Shown: one piece after another, positions 1 to 19,600 of the stretch
Position numbering within the stretch: the stretch's first letter is position 1
How the letters are laid out: each line of letters starts with the position of its first letter
Assembly: GCF_021134715.1 (NCBI RefSeq)
Contig: NC_060027.1
Location: forward strand, 4,340,001 to 4,404,000
Length of the DNA stretch: 64,000 nt
From: Daphnia pulex
Taxonomy: Eukaryota > Arthropoda > Branchiopoda > Diplostraca > Daphniidae
Reading direction: 5' to 3'
The notes under the pieces: model-generated
Databases searched by the model: none
What the model was told of the DNA's origin: nothing
The model's input: the letters and a program-made list of their open reading frames with translations, nothing else
Program-made: the position numbers and the translations under genes

Positions 1-71
1 GGCCAAATCCTGAATTAATTTGAATGTTGTGTTAACACTTGAGGAGACTAGATTGATTGATGACATCATAC

Positions 72-555
72 TTTAAAAAACCCATGGTGATGGATGACTC
101 CAGGTTGATCATGCAGAAGGGACAAGAGACTATATTCTGTTAACAGCAACATTTTCCCCTGTTTTTCATCCTGAGTTTCTTCATTAAGGGTTTTCATTAT
201 AAGCATCTAAAAAATAATTATTTAAAATTGTGGACATAAAATATCGCTATTGCTATTGCTAACCCACTTTGAGTGTGTAAAATTCATCGGTTTTTGATCT
301 CCTTGCCAAACATTGTGTAATGCTGCGGACAGGAGAGTTTCCCAGTCTAGGCCCTATGACAAAAGGTCCTGCTCTTTTCACCTCTTTTTCATTATGCAAT
401 TCCCCCACGTGATAGACAGTAGTTGAAGTTTGACCTGGAAAAGACCCTACAGAGCCAAAAAATACATTAAACAAAATACTTTGGAAAAACAAGAGACCCA
501 TTCTTCGCGTTACCAGAAAAGAATTGTTTCTTTGTTGTTCCGGCTCCATCATCAT
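72..555 (-). CDS. Stk40: Serine/threonine-protein kinase 40 (STK40/SgK495-like), N-terminal part, gene continues past left edge
   Basis: Two minus-strand exons are visible: 268-555 (96 codons) and 72-206 (45 codons). They join in phase 0 (donor GTGGGT, acceptor TTTTTTAG), and exon 2 ends at a GTATGA donor, so the rest of the gene lies left of the window. Seen: RAGPFVIGPRLGNSPV (residues 51-66), then QCLA, DEFYTLK, GKMLLLTEYSLLSLLH and HHHGFF, which follow the N-lobe of vertebrate STK40 in order. In the family, STK40 is an atypical kinase with a degenerate glycine loop; the human protein is described as a pseudokinase adaptor of the COP1 ubiquitin ligase. Here the loop region likewise lacks a normal GxGxxG. 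The start is uncertain: three tandem ATGs at 555-547 open the frame, and residues 12-45 resemble nothing I know, so an unseen 5' intron is possible. It is divergent from BRWD3. Confidence 0.9.
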
Positions 556-1096
556 CAGAAGCCGATCGTTTCATGATTGAAAATTTGTTAAATGACAATG
601 TCTAACAGTTTATTTTTAACGTAAAAATTCTCAAACGTCAAAGAAAAGTTCTGTAACTTTCATTTCATGTTTCATCACCTCCGCTCATTCAATGAGAAAA
701 ATAAAAACAAGAATTAGGACCACCTCAGCAAGAGTTTAATACTACATTGTATCCCTCCGCCGTTGTAACCGTTTTTCTTTTCTTTTTTTTTGTAAAAAAA
801 TTATATAAATTCCTATAAAGACTCATTAGAACTATGTAGCGGAATGAGCTGTATTCAATCACGTACGTTTAAATATTTCAATTGTAATAGTCGAGTTTGA
901 AGGATAGGGTGAATTCGTTATTCATCCGATATTGCCTTGTCATATTGAATCGCCTCTGGGTACGGGGAGAGAGTATAGCAGTAGCAGACAAGAACCCAAT
1001 GGCTGTTCTGTTCTAAGGGGAACGAGACATGTCGAACTTGTGTGTGTGTGTATAAGTGTGTGTGGTTCTCTCAGTTTTCGTTTAAGTTTATGCAAA
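556..1096. promoter_or_regulatory. Shared promoter and 5' leader region between STK40 and BRWD3
   Basis: This 541 bp gap separates the two head-to-head start codons, so both core promoters and 5' leaders should lie here or in upstream exons. It holds a T-rich run near 774-792 and a GT-rich stretch near 1038-1063 just before the BRWD3 start. I see no convincing TATA box or other named motif. Confidence 0.6.
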
Positions 1097-9341
<8,245 letters not shown>

Positions 9342-10046
9342 ACAACCTCCTCTTAAAAAAAACCAAATGGATATATTTACTACACCACTCGAGGCATCTC
9401 AATTCGACTATAACACTACGACTATACCTTGTTGACGTGTGTCACACTGGGTTGAGTAGTGTGACGTGTTTTAATTAATGAAGTGTATTTCCTTGCCGCC
9501 GCCTATACCTCACCTTCCACTAGACATAACTTCCATTTTCTTTCAACCCGCACCCTTTCCCTCCCTCGCAACCACTTTCAACGTCAATTTAATTCATATT
9601 TCATAGACAGATGATTTGTCATGACTGTAAAATGATCTCTTAAATTTCTCTCCTCTTACCAGAAAAGCATGGGCACCTCCTTCTATCTCCCCGAGTGGCC
9701 TAATCACACATTGAATATAGTTCACGGATTTATTAATTTGCACATGCCCCTCCTTATGTTTTGATTATTTCTTTGTTTCTTTAACGATTCATTCTGCCTA
9801 ATTCTTATAGGATAATTCCCAATTTTTTTTTTGGTCTGCCACATCGTATTTTTTGTGTGGAAGCAGTGCCTTTTGCAGTGACGATTAACACTCATGTTTG
9901 TCCACTTGTCAAATGGGTTCCGTTTGAAATAAAAATTCGTGTCTTCTAACTATGTAAATTGACGAAGGCGTTTTTTTTTTCTATTTTTCAACGTGAAGGC
10001 TGATTGGGGGGAAACAAACAATCAACAATGCAACATATTAAAAACA
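9342..10046. other. Convergent 3' region between BRWD3 and PAXBP1
   Basis: This mostly holds the BRWD3 3' UTR (TGA at 9339-9341, AATAAA at 9928-9933) followed by the short 3' end of the minus-strand PAXBP1 gene. No extra gene is visible. No canonical AATAAA was found on the minus strand close to the PAXBP1 stop. Confidence 0.7.
9928..9933 (+). terminator. Probable poly(A) signal of BRWD3
   Basis: A canonical AATAAA lies about 590 nt after the BRWD3 stop, in AT-rich sequence followed by a T-run at 9971-9980. It would give a 3' UTR of about 600 nt ending before the convergent gene. Confidence 0.6.
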
Positions 10047-13000
10047 TTACAAGTATTTTACGAGAATCTCCTGGGCTTCGGCTGCAGCACCAAGTTTCTG
10101 AAGTACAGCAGCGACGTCTTTTACATGTTTCCGACCGGCACTAGTCGTACTGTCGGCATTTGAAGCCAACGACATGGTTGTGTCGATTAGTGGTTGAAGT
10201 TGAGATGCGCCCGGCGCCATGGGTCCTAACCAATTCTTCGGCAATGACTCGGCGATAAACCGTATTTTGTCCAAGGTGTCGGGATCGCTAGCGTTGCCTC
10301 GAATGGTCGTTTTCGTCAAAGGTAGAAGCATATACTTCTTGAAAAGCTTGTCAATGGCAACGCTTCGCAATTGCGAGTCATCAATCACAGTCTAAAAACA
10401 GAAAATAGTTGATTAAATGAATTAGTTTTAACAACTATGTGAATATATACCTGCCAATGAAGAATGTTTCGTAAAAGTTTAGCAGCTGACCAGAATTGGC
10501 GGTTAACGAATCCAGGATTCTGAGCCGCAAAGTGGAAAGGAATAAACACATCCTGATCCACAGCACCTTCGAATTTTTCAACAGCGGCAGACAATAAGGA
10601 TTGAATAGTTTTGTGGCCAGCGAGAATGGGATGCTCTTCTGTTAAAGTCTTCACCAGTTTGACTAAACGATTTGTTTGACTTGTGGAGCAGGGGTCGTAT
10701 GCCGCTTTTACAACCTGTCATTAAAATATCTGTAAAAAACGCGAAATTGCTAAGATAAAATTGGTAATTTACCTCGACGACGTAAGGAACAACGGACAAT
10801 TCAATCGTTTTTGAAATGATCAACGGATTCTGATTCTTTTTTTTGATTTCCGACCGCATATCATACTGGGTTATCGTCTGGAACCACTTGGTTTTATTGA
10901 TCAGTGTCACTTCATGCTCGAGAGGATTCCACAAGGCCTGTAGCAGGTGCCAACGCACGATGCAGCCAGCAAGGCGAGGCAGGAATAAGTCAACGTACGC
11001 GTTGTTGTAAGAATCATTCTCACGAGTACGCCACTCGTCAAACCGCTGAGTGATCGTTTCGATTGAACAAAACTCATCCAAAGTGTCATCAAACAATCGA
11101 CCGGATTCTTCTAGGATTTTGTCTATAAAGCGAATACGATAAATGAGTTATCGTGGATAAAAGAAAATTAGTTACTTGAATCACCTTTCTCCGCGCTGAA
11201 TGACGTTGACTCTTTTTCAACAACTTCATCGTCGGACGAAAGTCCTTCCTTGTGCTTAGCCGAGTCTTTGCGACTGTTGCGTCGACGCCTTCGACGGGCT
11301 TCGCGCTCCGCCGTTCGAGCAAGTTTATCAGGATTAATAGATTGCACGATCACAGACTGAATGGCACAGTCACTGGCTTCGTCACGAACATCTTCGCGCC
11401 GCCGTTCCGCCAAATAACGATACCGCCGACCAAGCTGTGCCACCCAACGCTTTTCCAAAGTTTCCACTTCATAGTACTGCGAGGAAATAAAAAGTAAAAT
11501 ACAAAAATGAATGTTGAGAACCAACTAACATAGACGAAAAAATAAATGTACCTTAGTTGTGAGGCAGTCGGCTAGATCGTGAACGTAACCGCGAGTGACT
11601 TGGAAATAGTGATATCTCTCGGATAATTGAGGCCGTTCTGTCTCGAGACGTTGCACTTCCAATCGACATTGAGAAAGATCCGATTCCATTCGTTCCATAT
11701 CACTAACATGCCGTCTGTGAACTTCATCCAATCCAGACAAACTAAAATTTCCGGTTGAGTTAGTTCATTCGTTTATAGTTAATAAAATTGATGATTGCAT
11801 GGTTTATACTAACCGTTCACGGAGCTTTTCTTTCAACTCTAAAGGTGTGGGCAGTGGGGCTAGTTTACTCAGATCTGGAGCTGATAAGGTAGTTTTGGTT
11901 GGAAGACCATGGGCCAAAGGTCCTTTCGTAATTTTTTCTTTGACCAGTGACCTGGAAGAAGTTGAAGGCCCTTCATCGATGTATTTATGTTGGAGAGTCA
12001 TTTCTTGGTAAGCCGACTCAACCTGGCGCTGACGAATGGCTTTCTGGAATTGCTGCTTTTCCCAATCGTCTTCGTCGTCGCTTTCTTCTTCGTCAGCTGT
12101 ATTAAAGGGAGGATATCGCTTGAATACACTTCAAAGAAATAATCTAAATAAATCGTTACCTTCTCGTTCGGCTGCTAAAAATGCTTCTCTTCTCTCTTGC
12201 TTGTCTTTGGTCAACAGATCAACAGCAAAACCCATTCTTCCATCTTCAGCCTCGTCTTCATCGCTCTTATCGTTTTCGTCTTCCCGCACGAGTCTCGCGG
12301 ATGTGACTGATGAGGTCTGCTGGGAATCTTTTTCGTAGTCCGGCATTTCATCCACTTTAATGTAATCAGCCAGACCACCAAGCTCTCTAGCTTGTTGACG
12401 ATGCTTTCTAGCCGCATGAATCATCGCTGCATCTGGGATGGCACCATCTGCAGAAAATTCCAATTTCAAAAATTATAACCTCTCCATGGTTAAAACGATA
12501 AAAATGAACCAAACAAAAAAAAAATCATTGATGAAAAAGAGAGATTCATTAGATCAGAGGAAAATTCAGCCCAAAATATTTTTAAAAAGTTTTCTTGCCC
12601 TACTTTCCAGGACATTCCTGAACGGGTCAGGTCGTCTAAATTTGACGCCCTCATCAGCACTCTCTTCTTCTGAATCTGATCGATATCCAGCCATCTCTGC
12701 TTCACGTCCACTCAGGATGAGGTTCTTTGGTTGTTCAGGTTTGGGTAGATGATTTTCAGGCTGTGTCTGTTTTTCTTCTTGAACAATTTCCACTGGTGGC
12801 TTCACAATGGTTTTCTGCTCCTGTTCCTTCAACTTCCGGTCCCTCTCCATTCGTTTAGCAATTCTTCTACTCTGGGAAGATTTCTTGATCTGGAATGTCT
12901 CGACCCCCTCATCTTCTTCCAAGTCTTCCTGAAAGCTAAGAATACTCGTCTTCTTTTTTATTTCCAACGAAGCTGCTTTTGGCGGTTTCCCCGATGGTTT

Positions 13001-13132
13001 GTTGTTGCCGGATGCCGAAGATGGGACACCATCGACCTTATTAATTGATTGTGCATGGTTATCTCCATCTTCTTCATCACTTGTTGCTGTTCTTTGACGC
13101 AAATTTTTCTTTGGTTTCTTAAATAGTGACAT
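10047..13132 (-). CDS. Paxbp1: PAX3/7-binding protein 1 / GC-rich sequence DNA-binding factor-like (GCFC family), complete
   Basis: Eight minus-strand exons: 12604-13132, 12160-12447, 11814-12096, 11552-11741, 11185-11476, 10773-11122, 10451-10714 and 10047-10391. All junctions keep frame and give 846 aa. Seen: an N-terminus MSLFKKPKKNLRQR with acidic low-complexity sequence, the family signature IPDAAMIHAARKHRQQAREL (exon 2), LVREDEND, a coiled-coil-prone region (exon 4), EGLSSDDE, and the C-terminal GCFC domain (DEFCSIETITQRFDEWR, VNRQFWSAAKLLRNILHWQ). Known: PAXBP1 links PAX proteins to H3K4 methyltransferase in vertebrates; GCFC proteins are otherwise tied to pre-mRNA splicing and nuclear functions. 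The ATG at 13132 is preferred over an in-frame ATG 51 nt upstream because MSLF matches the short basic start of the family; this choice is inference. It shares a promoter gap with HINFP. Confidence 0.97.
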
Positions 13133-13683
13133 TTTAAAATATTCACGGTTTTTAAATCCAAGAGTACATTCACTTTTCAACAAGCGATTGAAAATTTTTC
13201 GTGGAAACGATTTCGACAGCCGACATTTAGATTTGGCGACATGGCGTTGCCAAATAGTTATAACAGAAAATTGGAACTAAAAATGTTTCAAGATTTAAAA
13301 TTTATTGTGTTATTTTGTGATTAATTCAGTTTTTATTTATAAAATTTAATTTAACTTAATAATAAATTATTACAGGCTTTTTTACGCGAATTTCTAAAAC
13401 TATTATTGAGAATGACAACTTCAACTTGTTTACATGGTGCTTGTACTTTTGTTTTGCTCAAGTCAAGTTGATCTCTCTTTCTCTCTTGTACTTTACATTG
13501 AAGTATTATGTAGTTTTTTTCATACATCGCTATCAGTTTTTTTTTCATTTTATTCTTGCTTTGTGCTGTGCGCACCCAAACATAGAAAACTTTCAAGTAC
13601 GTTCTTTTAATAGATGAATGATTAGAAAAGTGCGATTCTATCTGCGCGGGAAAGTCTGATAACTGTTTCCCTTGCTTGTTAAA
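13133..13683. promoter_or_regulatory. Shared promoter region between PAXBP1 and HINFP
   Basis: This 551 bp AT-rich gap lies between two head-to-head starts. It includes TCTCTCTTTCTCTC near 13470-13485, which could be a GAGA-type element. No TATA box is clear. Both neighbours are housekeeping nuclear factors, so a TATA-less bidirectional promoter is likely. Confidence 0.55.
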
Positions 13684-15091
13684 ATGGCGCATAGGAAAGC
13701 TAAACGTCCAAGGCATGATCCTTCTCTTCTTCAAGATGAGCAACTTATCCTTATTTGTGACTGGGGAGGTTGTAGGCAGTTATACCAAAATATGGAACTT
13801 TTTTTGTCTCATGTAGCTGATCATGCCGGGCAAGTGGTTGTTGTCACCACAGGTGAAGAATCAACTATTACTTGTATTTGGGAAGACTGTGGATTTGAAA
13901 CTTCTGATGATAAGGAAATTCTTCGGCACATATACTATCATGCTTATCATACGAAGATTAAATGTTTGGGTGCTAATCTTATTGAAAAACTGGCACTACA
14001 AGGATGTCAACTAGATCCTCAAACCAGGAATTCGGTGCCAGAGTTATCAGGATCCCTCATCTGCTGCTGGGATGACTGCAAACTAGAATTCCTCAATGTT
14101 CAACAGTTCTATTGGCATGTCCACACACACTCCATAACTAATGATGATGGCGAGAGAAAAGAGAAGAAATGCTTGTGGACAAATTGTAAGAGCAACTTTT
14201 CAAACAAATTCAAGCTCAGGGATCACCTAAAAAGTCATTCACAAGAAAGATCCTTAGCCTGTCCAACCTGTGGCAGCCTGTTTGCCTCTCGTACCAAACT
14301 TCATGACCATTGTTTGAGGCAACTTCCTTTAGATGGTTGGTATTTTATTTCAAATCTGTAAACTTACACTAAATGATCATACTAACTGAATCTTTTTACA
14401 GCCAATGAATTCCGCTGTTCCGAATGCAACAAACTATTACCTACCGAACGTTTGTTGCGAGAGCACGTTCGATATCACCGTCTAGTCTACACATGCTCTC
14501 ACTGCCCAATTGATGAAGAGGGAAAAGGTCGGAGCTTCCCCAACACCCACTCTTTAGCAACGCATATATCATATTGTCACAGTGATTCTCGACCATTTTC
14601 CTGTCCCGAAGACGATTGCAATTACAGTGCGAAATCGCAAACAGATTTGAGCAAACATCTTGAAGTTCACGCAAATACGCTGTGGTACTGTTGCGAAGTA
14701 AGTAGCATTTTGTTTGTTTGATGAAATCAACGTGAAATTTAATACCATGTTTATCTTGCAGGTGAGTGGGTGCGAGTTCACTGCTCGTAATTCGGCGACA
14801 CTTCAGAAACATGTGCGCAAAATACACGAAGGAAATGTGGATCCATTGTACGAGTGTCACGTCTGTCAAGTTCGTTTTCAGGCATCTAACTCACTCAAAA
14901 ATCATTTGGGAAACGCTCACCAAATCTTTCCCCTCGCTGGCAACTGTCGTTTCAAGTAAAGAGTGCATAAATTATATTAGTTTTCTTTTACGTAATCGAG
15001 TCATTGGTTTTTTAGGTACAAACAAGGACCGGATGGTCGTTTCCGAGCGGAGAACGGCGGCGGACCCCTTCAACCTCGAAATAGTTCCTAA
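13684..15091 (+). CDS. Hinfp: Histone H4 transcription factor (HINFP/MIZF-like C2H2 zinc finger protein), complete
   Basis: Four exons: 13684-14335, 14402-14697, 14762-14955 and 15016-15091; 405 aa. Seen: a series of about nine C2H2 fingers with the spacing of HINFP, for example CDWGGCRQLYQNMELFLSHV, CIWEDCGFET...HIYYHAYHTKIK, CCWDDCKLEF, CLWTNCKSNF...LRDHLKSHSQE, ACPTCGSLFASRTKLHDH, then VYTCSHCP, FSCPEDDCNYSAKS, SGCEFTARNSATLQKHVRK and YECHVCQVRF. The paired aromatic fingers and the HAYHTK motif are diagnostic compared with generic KRAB fingers. Known: HINFP binds histone H4 gene promoters and activates them at S phase. The start at 13684 has A at -3 and G at +4 and is preferred to the in-frame ATG at 13672. 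The protein is shorter than human HINFP (about 517 aa) because the tail after the last finger is only about 25 residues. Confidence 0.95.
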
Positions 15092-15482
15092 AATGTCTTT
15101 CTATATTTGTTCCCTTATTTTCGCAAAGGCTGTTCCAAACGGGTTGTTAGTTGACTCTCACTTTGCGTAATAATCTAGACGTTTAATTACATGTATTTGT
15201 TCGATTTTACTTTCTCATATAAATGAAATAATGAAATACAAAGTTACACACATTTTCGATCGAATTATGGAAATTTCGAACTCACGCATGCCACCAAAAT
15301 AATCAAATAGTCCGTCACGCATTTTGATTATTAATAACTGATAAAGGGAGAATTTTTAAAGGTTTCGGAGTTTTTTTAATGCACTTTTTGTTTCGTATTT
15401 TTTTTCGGAAATTGGGAGGAAGGATGAACAGGATCGGGTTTATATAGATAGTTTACTGTATTATTAAAATATTTAATTTAAT
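15092..15482. other. Convergent 3' region between HINFP and the chemosensory protein gene
   Basis: AT-rich sequence with no coding signal. On the minus strand the variant poly(A) hexamer AATACA (plus-strand TGTATT at 15457-15462) lies about 20 nt past the chemosensory-protein stop. HINFP has only variant hexamers near 15225-15240. Confidence 0.5.
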
Positions 15483-15913
15483 TTATCCCTGCTGCTGGTT
15501 GTAGGTGTAGTAGATCCTCGAGTACTCTTGTGGATACTGTTGAGAGACCACATTCATAACTTTCATGGCCTGTTGGTGTTGTTGCGGAGAGCATCCAGGA
15601 CACTGGCCCTTGATGAGTGCTGGTACCAGTTCTGCATAGAGAAATGAAACAATTTAGAAATTTGCGCCACTTTCGTTTACATGCATAATGAATTAAATTA
15701 GTTGTGATTGTACTTACGCCTCATAGTGCGTCCAATGTTGTCACAGGGTGACTCATTAAGAAGGCAATTAATCTGACGGCGCATGTAGCGCGGGTTACGG
15801 ATGGCCGCTTCGACGGCTGCATTGCTGGCGGGTAACTGTGCCTGTGCTTGTCCAGCCAAGAAGAGAATAACGCAGACCAACGCTAGTTGCCATACCAGTT
15901 GTAAACGAGCCAT
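15483..15913 (-). CDS. Chemosensory protein (CSP / OS-D / A10 family), complete
   Basis: Two coding exons: 15718-15913 and 15483-15631, split in phase 1, giving 114 aa. Seen: an N-terminal signal peptide with the hydrophobic core LALVCVILFLAGQAQA (about residues 10-25), then RYMRRQINCLLNESPCDNIG, and after the intron LVPALIKGQCPGCSPQQ. The four cysteines follow exactly the CSP pattern C-x6-C-x18-C-x2-C. Known: CSPs are small secreted alpha-helical carriers of hydrophobic ligands in arthropods; many are not strictly chemosensory, and crustaceans have only a few. The length is typical (100-130 aa). The intron position, just after the second cysteine region, should be compared with insect CSP genes. 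The short Tyr/Gln-rich C-terminus is not diagnostic. A 5' noncoding exon is proposed separately. Confidence 0.93.
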
Positions 15914-16539
15914 TTTTTTCTGTTCAACTAGAAAGTTGGTAAAATTTCGCAGGTGAAATGTTCTTTTCTGGAATGGAGCGACCGCACCAAATAGGAAAAA
16001 GTCTTCAACGGCTGGTGGTGGTGGCTTGAGTACCGCTTTCTATAAAAATAACAGAAAAACATAAAAGAATAAGCACGAGTGAAAAATAACGATACACTTT
16101 TCGTGATTGGTTAGATTGGCACTTTTCTTGTGGCCGCTAATTTTATTTTTAGATTTAGAGCTGAGAACAGGTGAAAGCGTGTGGCTGTTAAGCGATAAAC
16201 AAAACCCCTTTCTCCAATGAACTCGCGGTATACAGACAGTGTGTCGTTGTTTCCAACAGAGAATCTAAAATCGTCACAGCAGCTTTCACTGATCTGATTT
16301 TAATTATGTCACGTCGAAAACAAAAGACAATTCTTTTGGCAAAGTGAACTAGATCCTGTTCAGAAATCGCACAAGACCCAATTAAAATAAGATACCAGAA
16401 TGTATAACGTGAGTTACATTCCCAAAACACGCTTTCACTAATGTTGTGATAACTTTTCTAATAATACACCATAATCTTATAACTGTATATCAAACAATAA
16501 AAATAAGTAATCATAAAAAGTAATAAGTGATTGACTTAC
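15914..16539 (-). other. Leader and probable 5' UTR intron of the chemosensory protein gene
   Basis: On the minus strand a potential acceptor (pyrimidine-rich, ending AACAG) lies 7 nt before the CSP start codon, and a strong donor GTAAGTCA is found at 16532-16539. Together they suggest a noncoding intron of about 620 bp. No coding signal is seen. RNA reads spanning 16540 to about 15920 would settle it. Confidence 0.35.
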
Positions 16540-16640
16540 TTGATGGCAGAGAAACCAATGAATGAATTCCGGACGAGAGTGTTTCGGAGAGCTACCGTTT
16601 GGGTTGAAGTCGAAAGATAGACTAGCGGATCTACTGGTCG
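16540..16640 (-). promoter_or_regulatory. Candidate noncoding first exon and promoter of the chemosensory protein gene
   Basis: Upstream of the donor at 16539 the minus strand reads through a short leader, with a TAAATA-like element near 16660-16670. The exon start is a guess; the donor is the main support. Confidence 0.3.
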
Positions 16641-19600
16641 TATGAATCCTTCTTAAGGGGTATTTAGAGGCGAGTTGTGTATAGAGCTGGGGAGGTTATC
16701 AATTCCAGAGGTGGGGGGAAAGGAGGAGGAGAGAGAGGGCTGGAGATAAGAACTCTCCCCCCTCCCCTTCCCTCTCTCCCGAAAAAAAACTTAAGCCCAA
16801 CCACCACCACCATCGGTCAGGTGGTGAAAATTGGAAAACTTTACCAAAGTTACCTTGACCCACATGTCCCGTGTGCTCTCGAGTCCAAGCCGCTTCAACG
16901 TCACATTGCTGCTTTTATTTTTTCGTTCGATGCTGCTGTGCGCGCGACACTATGGAGTCGAAGAATATACACATGATGGTGTAAATGGTAAAAACCATTC
17001 ACGCAGGTTCCTTGGTACCGTTGGCAAACAGATGATGATGCAAACGCGCGCGCTCTCTTTTACTACTATTTATGCACGTGATAGTGGAGCTGTCTCAAAT
17101 GAAAGCATAGCGTATGCATAGTGAGTGACAACTGGGCTTGGTTCATGACGTTTCCAAGTGAAAGTGAAACTGTCGTAAATTTTTATTGTTTGTCCGTTTC
17201 TTTTATTGTAAATAGACATATAGGGAGACGACATCCATCAAAACTCTGCAGCTCTTTCTCTATTATACACAGAAGCTTCGCTTGACTGCTGCAAAATACC
17301 AATTCACCTATTCTAACAATGTTTGGACGGCCAATGTGTTGACTTTCCTTCTTCATTCGGGCACACGTTCCGGTGTCCACTTTCACCAGGATGATGATGT
17401 GTTGTGATGATCCATTAGTCCGTGACGTAAGAAAACTTTCAAACGTGGACGTAGGAAAAAGAGAAGCCGGATCCTTTTTTTAAAGATGAGGATCGTTTCA
17501 AAACGTCCTTCTCTGCTATATACTGCGTCGTTATTCCCAGATTCGATGCGCGTCGTCGTCACACATTCTTCCGAGATTTCTTTTCCAATTTATCGGTATT
17601 TCCATTTCGGGATATCGGATTCTGGTTTCCCTAACGGGTATTTCATCATGGCAGATGCTTCCGCGATTTTCGCTCTAGTGCACCGCAAAGTTGGTCAACC
17701 AACACTTTCTTTTTGAAAAAAAATTCCTATCTTAGAAAACGCGCAGATTGCCAACTTCAATATTCACATTCAACAACCTTTCACGTCTCTCTGTTGACCC
17801 CAATCTACTATACATATGTCGATTGACTTGGAAATTGAAAGAGATGGACCACGACCTACGATCTTTTTCCCACACTTTTGAGTGTGGGCAGATGCTCGGT
17901 CAACATTTGGGTTTAATTCTTTTACGAGGGGTTATTCGACCTTTGGCAGAAAATGAAAGGGGAAATCCCCGTCTATGATTACTTCTTTGAGTTATAAGTG
18001 AACATTTAAAAAGTACTTTCACTAGAATATAACGGAGCTTTGCAAAATTCCTTTTTTGTTAACACTTATTGACGAATGCGCGTTACTATGGCGCTCACGT
18101 GTCCAACTATTGACAAAAACACCAAGGGGATTTTAGTTTTCAAAACTATAATGACCAGCATACATGTGCTGTTTTTCCATTGTTTCTTTTTGCTCATACT
18201 TTCTAAAGATATATCGGACGACCTTATTATTGTAGGTACCACTGCTGCTGGATGGATTTGCAACCACTTTAAGTAGCTCACTTTCACCGAACCAATTCTC
18301 TTAACACAGCGTGACTTTTCAGCCGGTTTGTCGAATCAATTGAATTTTAATGCCAATGAAATGGTTACGGCGACAACTACAGGCGCTCTTGGTTGTTTTA
18401 GGTAACCTTGGACACCTATTCGTATAGTGGAGTAAATAACCTGATTTTCGAGTTATTGCCTTATTAGAAGTACTCTCAAACATCAGCTGTTATTGCAGTC
18501 GGATTGACTCGTATGATGGTCGACTTGAACGAATAGAGTTATATAACTCCTGTAGGCTGAATTTGTTGGCACTGCGATGGATCATCATCAGTGTGGTTTT
18601 CCACCATGAAAGAGAAAATCCTCTGCCGCAAGATAAATGAAACGTAATAATGAAACCCATCATGAGAGAGAAGAAATTGTGGACTAGCAGAAATTCCGTG
18701 GCTCTTCATCGTTTCGATTTCTCAATTATTAGATAGTTAATTTATTGGGCGCATATGTATGACGTCGAGCCTGATTTCACCATTTCCATCACGAGGTTGA
18801 CCTTGCTCTCTCCACGTCCGTCATTAGCGCAGGTTGTTAGAGAAAGGTGTATTCTTTAACACATTCTTCCTGATCTTCGGATGGAAAGTGATGGACCGAT
18901 ACGGGGTTACAGCTGCTTCTCGTGATCAAATTATCACCCAAATATTTTTTAAATCTTATCAGTCATCTTCCTTGACAAGAGGGAAACTGTCGTTAACGTC
19001 TGAGATTTCAGCTGTTAGTTTGGGATTAAAAACACGATCGGAAAAAAGCACAAGATAATGATATAAAAATAATTCTACATCCTGTTTTAACTTTTAACAG
19101 AGCTCGTATCCTATTTGTTGATACACACGACAAATGCATTGATTCTTTTAAAGCCATTACTATTGAGTATTACTCAGCAAAATAATGAGTTTATTTAGAT
19201 AAAAGTGCCTAGTCATGGTCCCGTGTTTCTATACATGTAGCTGTGATGTTGTGAATTAAAAATTATGCCAACGAAAGTCACTATAGTTGGTTTGTAAACC
19301 TAACTGATGCTCAACAGGCAATCCGTCATGCATGCTAAAATGGGGTTATTCCGTTTCATCAATAGTGCAGCTTAGAGAGTCCGGGCGCCCGAAAATTTCT
19401 CTCTACCGTTCTAATTCCAAAGTTTCTTGCGGTTCACTCTGAGGGTTTTTATTAAACAGAAACGACATTTGTTGATTTTGTGTCTGTGCGGCCTTGATGA
19501 AGACAAACCAGAGGGCCAAACTCAATGCAGAATAACGCGATGCACAGTGATACAGCAAAAAATCTAGCAGCTTTCTTAGATAGCAAACACACAGACATAT

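Noticed and set aside
268..555. An intron inside STK40 exon 1 (possible donor GTAACG, acceptor TTTTCCAG)
   Set aside because: Removing it would break the reading frame into the conserved RAGPF region, so the exon is left continuous, with an uncertain N-terminus.
16677..16976. Open frame of 99 codons rich in Gly and Pro
   Set aside because: It comes from a G/C-biased purine/pyrimidine tract, matches no family, and lies in the likely promoter region of the chemosensory protein gene.
17869..17888. Hairpin with 8 bp arms, terminator-like
   Set aside because: Rho-independent terminators are not expected in this eukaryotic genome; such short palindromes occur by chance.
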